Assembly (NCBI RefSeq): GCF_001894765.1
Contig: NZ_BCWV01000005.1
Location: forward strand, 124,001 to 188,000
DNA: 64,000 nucleotides
Source: Rhodococcoides corynebacterioides NBRC 14404
Lineage (GTDB): Bacteria > Actinomycetota > Actinomycetes > Mycobacteriales > Mycobacteriaceae
Direction: 5' to 3'
Shown piece by piece: positions 56,563 through 64,000 of the stretch. The position numbers and the translations under genes were made by a program. Numbering within the stretch: the stretch's first letter is position 1; each line of letters starts with the position of its first letter. The notes under the pieces were generated by a model. It made no database searches and was not told the origin of the DNA. It worked only from the letters and a program-made list of their open reading frames with translations.

Positions 56563-59077
<2,515 letters not shown>

Positions 59078-59081
<4 letters not shown>

Positions 59082-59458
59082 CCGACACCAACGAGGCCCC
59101 CGCCGGCCCCGACAGCGCAGCGACCCCCGAGACGCCCGAGAACGCCGCGGTCATCGCCGATCTCGAGGAGGCGATGCGGGACGTCGTCGACCCCGAGCTC
59201 GGTATCAACGTGGTCGACCTGGGACTCGTCTACGGCATCGCGATCGACGACGACGCCGTGGTCACCCTGGACATGACGCTGACGTCGGCTGCATGCCCGC
59301 TGACCGACGTCATCGAGGATCAGAGCCGAAACGCGCTGGTGCGCAGCGGTCTGGCGGACGAGCTCAAGATCAACTGGGTCTGGATGCCGCCGTGGGGCCC
59401 CGACAAGATCACCGACGACGGCCGCGAGCAGCTCCGCGCGCTCGGCTTCACGGTGTGA
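59078..59458 (+). CDS. sufT: SufT, MIP18/DUF59 Fe-S maturation factor
   Basis: 126 aa. A disordered ~25-residue N-terminus precedes the DUF59 domain: LEEAMRDVVDPELGINVVDL, GLVYGIAIDDD, LTSAACPLTDVIEDQ and VWMPPWGPDKITDDGREQL. SufT homologues support Fe-S protein maturation, mainly when demand is high. ATG 59078 follows GGAGGA and overlaps sufU by 4 bases. It is the last gene of the operon; the end overlaps the convergent GNAT-like gene by 11 bases. Confidence 0.96.
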
Positions 59459-60629
59459 TCGAGCGTTCGTAGATGCGGTAGGTCCGCGTCGGGTCCACCG
59501 GGTAGGACGCCAGCACCGAGCGGAACCATCCGCCGTCCGATTGGACCGGCGCGGCCTCCACCGACCGGTAGCCCTGGTCGTGGATCCGCTCGAACAGTTC
59601 GAAGATCAGCAGAGCCGACACGCCGCGGTCCGGGCACGACGGGTCGACGAACATCATGTCCAGTCGAACGTGGTCGCGTCGGGCGCGACCGCCGGGTCCA
59701 CGCCACCGCAGCAGAGTGTGCAGGTCGCGTACCAGGCCGAACCGGGAGCGGACGGCGCCGAGCGCGGCGCGGTTGACGTCGGGGAGACCCATGACGAAGC
59801 CGACCAACTCGCCGTCCAGTTCGGCGAACAGGACGATCTCCGGATCCATGATCGGTCGCATGGTGTCGGCCAACGCCCGCATCTCGTCGGAGTCGACGGG
59901 CGTGAAGCCCCAGAAGTCGGCGAACGCCGTGTTGTACAGCACGCGGACGCGCTCGATGTCCTCGTCGAACCTCGACGGGTCCATCGGCCGCACGGTGACG
60001 GAGGACCGCGCCTTCCATCGCTTGCCCATCTCGTACTTGCGGGCGAAGGTGGGCGTCTGGACCAAGGTGTGCGGATCCTCGCTGAAGAAGCTGTGGAACT
60101 CCTTCGCGCCGGCCAGCCCCCACGACTCGAGATGGTCCGCGTAGTACGGCGGATTGTGCGGCATGCCGACCAACGGCGGAATGTCGTTGCCGTGCACCAG
60201 AACTCCGGCACTCCACAGCATCGACGGGCTCAGCGGCCCGACGACCGTGGTGAGCGAGCGCGCACGCCCCCAGTCGGCGACGGCGTCGAGCAGTGCGTGC
60301 GAGACGGCCGGGTCGTCGATCGCCTCGAAGTACCCGAAGAAGACCGTCGATGCCCGGTATTGCCGATCGAAGACGTGGTCGTGGATCGCGGCGATCCGGC
60401 CGACGGCGCGACCGTCGCGGTACGCGAGAAACGCCCGCGTCGTGATGCGACTGCGCGTCCCCGCCGACGGTGACACGAGCACGTCGCCGACGTCGGCGGC
60501 GTCACCCGGGATCCAGTTCGGATCGTTCCGGTAGACCAGGAAGGGAACGCCGCGGAAGCGCGCCCAGTCACGCCGGGTGCGGACCGGCCGCACGTCCACG
60601 TCGGAGCGTCGCGTGACGGTGGTGGTCAT
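59448..60629 (-). CDS. GNAT-fold acyltransferase-like protein of unknown substrate
   Basis: 393 aa, no signal peptide. The N-terminal half has a GNAT-like layout (FRGVPFLVYRNDPNWIPG, RITTRAFLAYRDGRAVGRIA, AIHDHVFDRQY). It also carries the distinctive VGMPHNPPYYADHLESWGL and GPLSPSMLWSAGVLVHG. The C-terminal half (~210-393) looks like a second GNAT unit (IVLFAELDGELVGFVMGLPD, SCPDRGVSALLIFELFERI). Proteins like this are often annotated only as GNAT or, wrongly, as dATP pyrophosphohydrolase. It overlaps the decarboxylase-like gene by 4 bases, so it is the last gene of a four-gene operon; a role in acylating a lipid or amino headgroup is inference from that. Confidence 0.75.
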   Translation of the reverse strand: MTTTVTRRSDVDVRPVRTRRDWARFRGVPFLVYRNDPNWIPGDAADVGDVLVSPSAGTRSRITTRAFLAYRDGRAVGRIAAIHDHVFDRQYRASTVFFGYFEAIDDPAVSHALLDAVADWGRARSLTTVVGPLSPSMLWSAGVLVHGNDIPPLVGMPHNPPYYADHLESWGLAGAKEFHSFFSEDPHTLVQTPTFARKYEMGKRWKARSSVTVRPMDPSRFDEDIERVRVLYNTAFADFWGFTPVDSDEMRALADTMRPIMDPEIVLFAELDGELVGFVMGLPDVNRAALGAVRSRFGLVRDLHTLLRWRGPGGRARRDHVRLDMMFVDPSCPDRGVSALLIFELFERIHDQGYRSVEAAPVQSDGGWFRSVLASYPVDPTRTYRIYERSITP

Positions 60630-61426
60630 GTCGTCCTCCTCGGGCCGAGGCCCCTGATCGTCGAGACCGTCGGTTCGTCGGGTTCGGTGGGGGTGCGGGC
60701 GGCCGTGATCACGCGGGCGAGCACGGATTCACCGGCCCACACGTACTGGCCGGGCCGGACGTCGACGGCCGACACGAGCGAGTCCGGCAGGAAGACGTCG
60801 CACTGCGAGCCGAACCGGATGAGTCCGTACTGCTCACCGCGGGCGAGCCGGTCACCGGGCCGGGTGTGGGCGACGATGCGGTCCACCCACAGATCGGCGA
60901 TCTGCGTGACGTACACGACGGCCCCCGTGGCGTGCCGGAGGCCGATGGTGAGGCGCTCGTTGGTGAGCAGGTATTCACACTCCCGATCGAACGGACGTTG
61001 CCGCAGAACGAGATTCGCGGTCATCCGGGCCATCGACCGATTGAACGGGGCGGCGCCCCGGTGTTCGCGCACGGTCACCGTGCCCGCGATAGGGGCCCGG
61101 TTCCGGTGGACCGAGTGCTCGGTCATGTAGGTCCCGACCAACCACCCCGACACGCCGGGGTCGGGGCGGTCGGACGGATCGGCGTCGGCCGCGCCCACGT
61201 ACTCGGTGAGCGTGATGGACCGCCGCTTCTTGATCGCGACGGGCACCTCGCCGTGCTCGACCCGTTTGACGTAGGTGACGTAGCCGTCCGCGGCGGCCAC
61301 CACGGTGTCCTCGTCCTCCGGAGGAATGCGCGTGGGGTCGCGCAGGAAGGCGGCGCTGCGCCAGTACGAGTACCCGGCGACCACCGCCGCAGCGGCTGCT
61401 GCTGCCGCGGCCCGCGGCCGGGTCAT
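60626..61426 (-). CDS. phosphatidylserine decarboxylase-like enzyme
   Basis: 266 aa. An alanine-rich N-terminal helix (~6-18) may anchor it in the membrane. The catalytic set of the PSD family is present: Asp47 in AADGYVTYV, His107 in TEHSVHRNRAPIAGTV, and the self-cleaving Gly206-Ser207 in IRFGSQCDVFLPDS, which would give the pyruvoyl group. It resembles the short PSD/archaetidylserine decarboxylase form. No pssA lies beside it and the neighbours are unusual, so its substrate may be a serine-type lipid other than phosphatidylserine. ATG 61426 overlaps the small membrane gene, and its end overlaps the GNAT gene, by 4 bases each. Confidence 0.85.
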   Translation of the reverse strand: MTRPRAAAAAAAAAVVAGYSYWRSAAFLRDPTRIPPEDEDTVVAAADGYVTYVKRVEHGEVPVAIKKRRSITLTEYVGAADADPSDRPDPGVSGWLVGTYMTEHSVHRNRAPIAGTVTVREHRGAAPFNRSMARMTANLVLRQRPFDRECEYLLTNERLTIGLRHATGAVVYVTQIADLWVDRIVAHTRPGDRLARGEQYGLIRFGSQCDVFLPDSLVSAVDVRPGQYVWAGESVLARVITAARTPTEPDEPTVSTIRGLGPRRTT

Positions 61427-61683
61427 GCCGTCCCGCCGTGATCGATGCGCTCGGCGAGGCCGACGAAGCGGTCGTAGAGCCGCGTCCCGAGCAGACGGTC
61501 GAGGAGCACGGCAGGGGCGCCGAGGGCGACCACGGCGACGTAGTAGACGAGCCCGAGGACGAACTGCACGAGGTCCCCGGTCCAGGTGCGGACGGCGTAC
61601 CGACGCCCCGGCCGGACGAACACCGGTTGCGGCGGTACCCGACCGGAGGGTGGTGCGCGGTGCGGGTGGGGGCGCGTCGTCAC
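61423..61683 (-). CDS. small membrane protein in lipid-type operon
   Basis: 86 aa. A basic, proline-rich N-terminus (~1-33) is followed by a hydrophobic stretch (FVLGLVYYVAVVALGAPAVLL, ~40-60, split below the length limit as one or two helices) and an amphipathic end (GTRLYDRFVGLAERIDHGG). I do not recognise a family. It overlaps both neighbours by 4 bases (GTGA), which makes it a deliberate part of the operon, perhaps an anchor or assembly partner for the decarboxylase-like enzyme. Confidence 0.75.
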   Translation of the reverse strand: MTTRPHPHRAPPSGRVPPQPVFVRPGRRYAVRTWTGDLVQFVLGLVYYVAVVALGAPAVLLDRLLGTRLYDRFVGLAERIDHGGTA

Positions 61684-62927
61684 GCCGAGACGAGGCCGGT
61701 ACGTCGCCCGGTGACGTCACGGAACTCGATGTGAGCGAGATACTTCGTGAAGAGCGCCGTGTGGTCCCACCACGAGGTGTCCGTGCCGGCGGGCAACACC
61801 GACGGGGCGTTGGAGCGACGGATCAGATCGTTGACGTCCGAACCGAGCAGAGCCGCGGTCCGCGCGGGCGGGATGTGCTGGTTCACGCGCCGGACGAACT
61901 CGTCGAACGGCACCAGGTCGAGGCCCAGAATGTCGGCGAGCACCGCGTTGGAGTACGGCTCGGGATTGGACGGCACGAGGTAGGCGAGGGGGGAGTCGGC
62001 GAGCGCGTTGTCGGCCAGGACCTGCGTCAGCACGTCCACCGGTGCGTAGTTCATGCCCGGCCCGTCCCACAGCGCACCGACGCTGTTCCCCAGCTCGATG
62101 GCGCGCCAGAAGCTGTAGACGCGGCCCGGATCCTTGCCGACGGTGGTCGACCCGAGCACGTACGGGGACTCGCACAGCGTCACCGAGGCGAGCGCGTCGG
62201 CGTTCAGCCAGCGCAGCAGGCGGCCGTTGATCCACTTCATCTGGCAGTAACCCGAGTACCACCACGAGTCCGGACGCAGGAAGTCCTCCGGATTGCAGTA
62301 GAGGAAGGCGCCGATGGACCCCATGTAGGTGAGGTGCTTCCGGCGCGACTCCAGGGTGAACTGCACGACGCGCAACAGGGACTCGAACCAGTCGCGGCGC
62401 AGGTCGAGGTACGTGGCGTCGTAATCCGTGCTGCTGGCGGAGTTGAAGACCTGGTCCACCGTCTCCCGGAGATGGACGAAGGTGGCCTCGTCGAGTCCGA
62501 ATCGGGTCCGGGTGGGCACCGCCTCGATCACGGTGATCTTGGACCGATCGATCTCCGTGATGTCGTAGCGGGCGACGGTCTCCTCGAACCGGTCGGCCGC
62601 GGGGACGTCCGCGCTTCCGCGGACGCCGGCGTAGACGGTGGTGACGTCGTCACGAGTCGACAGCTCCGCCACCAGGTGTGCACCGACGAATCCGTTGGCT
62701 CCGAACACGAGTGCGACCTCGTGCCGCGGCTCGGGCATGTCCGCCACGGCGTCGGCCGTGGCGGGGTCGAGAACCGGCCGCAGCAACGTGGCGTCGCCTG
62801 CGCTCAGTGCGGCGATGTCCGCGTACTTGCGTGGAAACAGCAGCGACGGCGCGTCCGCGGTCAGTGCCACGACCGGACTGACGAGATGGGCGTCGTTGGC
62901 GACGGTCGTGAACTCGTGCTCGAACAT
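61680..62927 (-). CDS. NAD(P)-dependent thioester/fatty-acyl reductase-like SDR
   Basis: 415 aa extended short-chain dehydrogenase, closest in feel to the NAD_binding_4 / thioester-reductase domain of fatty-acyl and carboxylic acid reductases. Rossmann GANGFVGAHLV has Gly76, Gly79 and Gly82. The catalytic triad is Ser204 (TYMGSIGAFLY), Tyr227 and Lys231 (SGYCQMKWINGRL). The C-terminal ~150 residues include GMNYAPVDVLTQVLADN. ATG 62927 follows GGGAGAGAG; an upstream ATG at 62996 is possible. It is the first gene of the operon. A 2-electron or 4-electron reduction of an acyl thioester or a lipid-linked sugar or ketone are the main options. Confidence 0.78.
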   Translation of the reverse strand: MFEHEFTTVANDAHLVSPVVALTADAPSLLFPRKYADIAALSAGDATLLRPVLDPATADAVADMPEPRHEVALVFGANGFVGAHLVAELSTRDDVTTVYAGVRGSADVPAADRFEETVARYDITEIDRSKITVIEAVPTRTRFGLDEATFVHLRETVDQVFNSASSTDYDATYLDLRRDWFESLLRVVQFTLESRRKHLTYMGSIGAFLYCNPEDFLRPDSWWYSGYCQMKWINGRLLRWLNADALASVTLCESPYVLGSTTVGKDPGRVYSFWRAIELGNSVGALWDGPGMNYAPVDVLTQVLADNALADSPLAYLVPSNPEPYSNAVLADILGLDLVPFDEFVRRVNQHIPPARTAALLGSDVNDLIRRSNAPSVLPAGTDTSWWDHTALFTKYLAHIEFRDVTGRRTGLVSA

Positions 62928-63005
62928 GTGTCTCTCTCCCCGACTGGTTCCCCGACAGCCGACCCGGCCGACGTCGACCACGTCGTTGCGTGGCATCAGG
63001 GACAA

Positions 63006-63011
63006 ACTCTA
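63006..63011 (-). promoter_or_regulatory. candidate -10 box of the reductase operon
   Basis: On the minus strand this reads TAGAGT (TANNNT). It lies 9 bases before an ATG at 62996 and about 80 before the preferred ATG at 62927. If the first ATG is used the message would be leaderless and the protein 23 residues longer. No good -35 is visible. Confidence 0.35.
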
Positions 63012-63032
63012 AAGACGGGTCCGCTGTGACAT

Positions 63033-63047
63033 AACACCTTCGGCGTT
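63033..63047 (-). terminator. weak hairpin after ku
   Basis: On the minus strand AACGCC-GAA-GGTGTT forms a 6-bp stem with one G-U pair, 40 bases after the ku stop. It is too weak to be sure of, but it is the only structure between ku and the reductase promoter. Confidence 0.3.
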
Positions 63048-63087
63048 GTGAGGCTTACGGATACGGCACCGGCGAATTGTGTTCGTG

Positions 63088-64000
63088 TCACGCGCCTTTG
63101 CGTTCGCTGTGGTCCGCTGCATCACGGCCTTTCGTCGCGGCGGCCTTCTTCGCCGCAGGTTTCTTCGCGGCAGCTTTCTTCGCAGGAGACTTCTTCGCGG
63201 GAGTCTTCTTCGCGGGAGTCTTCTCGGCTGCAGTCTTCTCGGCAGGAGCCTTCTTCGCGGAAGCCTTCTTCGCAGGAGCCTTCTCGGAATCCCCGTCACC
63301 ACTGTCCGGCGCGCGCCCGCGCCCGGACCGGCCGGCGGCCTCGACGCTGCGCTGCAGCGCGGCGACCAGATCGACCACCTCGGCGTCCTCGCCCGTGTCC
63401 TCGTCCTCACGCTCGGCGTGGACCACCTTCTCGCCGCCGTTCTCGATGGCCTCGTCGAGGACCTTCCGCAGTTCGACCTGGTACTCGTCCGTGTACTCCG
63501 ACGGGTCGAAGTCGCCGGACATGCTCTCCACGAGGGCACCCGCCATCTTCAGCTCCTGGGGCCGCGGCGAACTCACGCCGTCGAGGGAGCCGAACTCGGC
63601 GGCGCGGACCTCGTCCGGCCACAGCAGGGTCTGGATCATGAGGACGTCCTCGTGCACGCGCAGGGCCGCGAGACGCGTCTTCTGCCGAAGAGTGAAGTGC
63701 ACCAACGCCGTTCGGTCCGTCTCGGTGAGGGTGTCCCGCAGCAGCACGTACGCCTTGGGGGACGTCGAATCCGGCTCGAGGTAGTAACTCTTGTCGTAGA
63801 GGATCGGATCGATCTGCTCCGTCGGAACGAACTCCAGCACCGGGATCTCGTGCTTCTCGGCGGCGGGGAGCGACGAGAAGTCCTCGTCGGTGAGGATCAC
63901 GCGATCGCCGTCGGGCGACTCGTACGCCTTGTCGATGTCGGCGTACTGGACGGACTCGCCGCAGACGGAGCACTTGCGGTCGTACTTGATGCGACCGCCG
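63088..64000 (-). CDS. ku: Ku DNA end-binding protein, 5' end cut by window edge
   Basis: The last 303 codons of bacterial Ku, which rings DNA ends and recruits LigD for non-homologous end joining. Visible core: IKYDRKCSVCGESVQYADID, YYLEPDSTSPKAYVLLRDTL, RVHEDVLMIQTLLWPDEVR and the C-terminal ELKMAGALVESMSGDFDPSEYTD-type motif near 63480-63550. The last ~85 residues form a Lys/Ala/Pro tail with repeated AKKxPAKK-type units, as in mycobacterial Ku, where it helps threading on DNA. The start lies beyond 64000. No ligD is visible here. Confidence 0.95.
   Translation of the reverse strand, partial: GGRIKYDRKCSVCGESVQYADIDKAYESPDGDRVILTDEDFSSLPAAEKHEIPVLEFVPTEQIDPILYDKSYYLEPDSTSPKAYVLLRDTLTETDRTALVHFTLRQKTRLAALRVHEDVLMIQTLLWPDEVRAAEFGSLDGVSSPRPQELKMAGALVESMSGDFDPSEYTDEYQVELRKVLDEAIENGGEKVVHAEREDEDTGEDAEVVDLVAALQRSVEAAGRSGRGRAPDSGDGDSEKAPAKKASAKKAPAEKTAAEKTPAKKTPAKKSPAKKAAAKKPAAKKAAATKGRDAADHSERKGA
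63123..63282 (-). repeat. degenerate Lys/Ala/Pro repeats in the ku 3' end
   Basis: About a dozen imperfect 12-15 base units coding [AP]AKK or AEKT blocks (for example PAKKTPAKKSPAKKAAAKK). Repeats vary at third positions, so this looks older than the nusB and ribD arrays. Confidence 0.8.

Noticed and set aside
63123-63282. Ku tail repeats as a novel repetitive element
   Set aside because: Lys/Ala/Pro-rich C-terminal tails are normal for mycobacterial-type Ku, so the repeats are explained by protein function.

Overview
The window is very GC-rich, gene-dense chromosomal DNA from an actinobacterium of the order Mycobacteriales. It looks most like Rhodococcus or a close Nocardiaceae relative. 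The evidence is the gene order, which follows the Mycobacterium tuberculosis block from pyrR through sufT almost gene for gene (by recall of the Rv1379-Rv1466 region). It also rests on clade markers: mIHF, OpcA, MptB, WhiA, SufR/SufU/SufT, a degenerate PriA and a Ku with a lysine-rich tail. PE/PPE genes are absent, the P55/LprG pair is not between ribD and ribE, and SufB has no intein. I see no mobile element, prophage, CRISPR array, tRNA or rRNA.

Layout. 0.1-2.5 kb: Xaa-Pro peptidase, efp, nusB. 2.5-11.3 kb: complete de novo UMP operon apart from dihydroorotate dehydrogenase (pyrR-pyrB-pyrC-membrane protein-carA-carB-pyrF), with a PyrR-binding RNA element overlapping the pyrR ribosome binding site. 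11.5-20.7 kb: mihF, gmk, rpoZ, coaBC, metK, priA, fmt, rsmB and an SGNH lipoprotein. 20.7-25.5 kb: rpe and a four-gene riboflavin set (ribD, ribE, ribBA, ribH) plus a PH-domain membrane protein. 25.5-27.5 kb: a convergent gamma-glutamyltransferase lipoprotein. 27.6-32.7 kb: uvrC-rapZ-yvcK-whiA. 32.8-39.1 kb: gap-pgk-tpiA, secG, ppc. 39.3-45.7 kb on the minus strand: tkt-tal-zwf-opcA-pgl, the pentose phosphate cluster. 45.9-53.0 kb: heme A synthesis (ctaB and ctaA), a quinone reductase, a small conserved protein, an ABC exporter and mptB. 53.1-59.5 kb: the SUF iron-sulfur operon sufR-B-D-C-S-U-T. 59.4-62.9 kb on the minus strand: a tight four-gene operon (reductase, small membrane protein, phosphatidylserine decarboxylase-like enzyme, GNAT-like protein) that I cannot match to a described pathway. 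63.1 kb to the edge: a partial ku.

Many neighbours overlap by the 4-base ATGA/GTGA pattern or by 1 base, so most of the window is organised as translationally coupled operons. Seven genes (the peptidase, rpe, uvrC, secG, ppc, the 48.0 kb gene and sufR) have a -10-like hexamer only 6-8 bases before the start codon, which suggests leaderless transcripts. The two most specific regulatory signals are the PyrR-binding loop (2527-2558) and a perfect SufR-type palindrome across the sufR start (53072-53086). The most interesting candidate for an undescribed system is the minus-strand lipid-type operon at 59448-62927.
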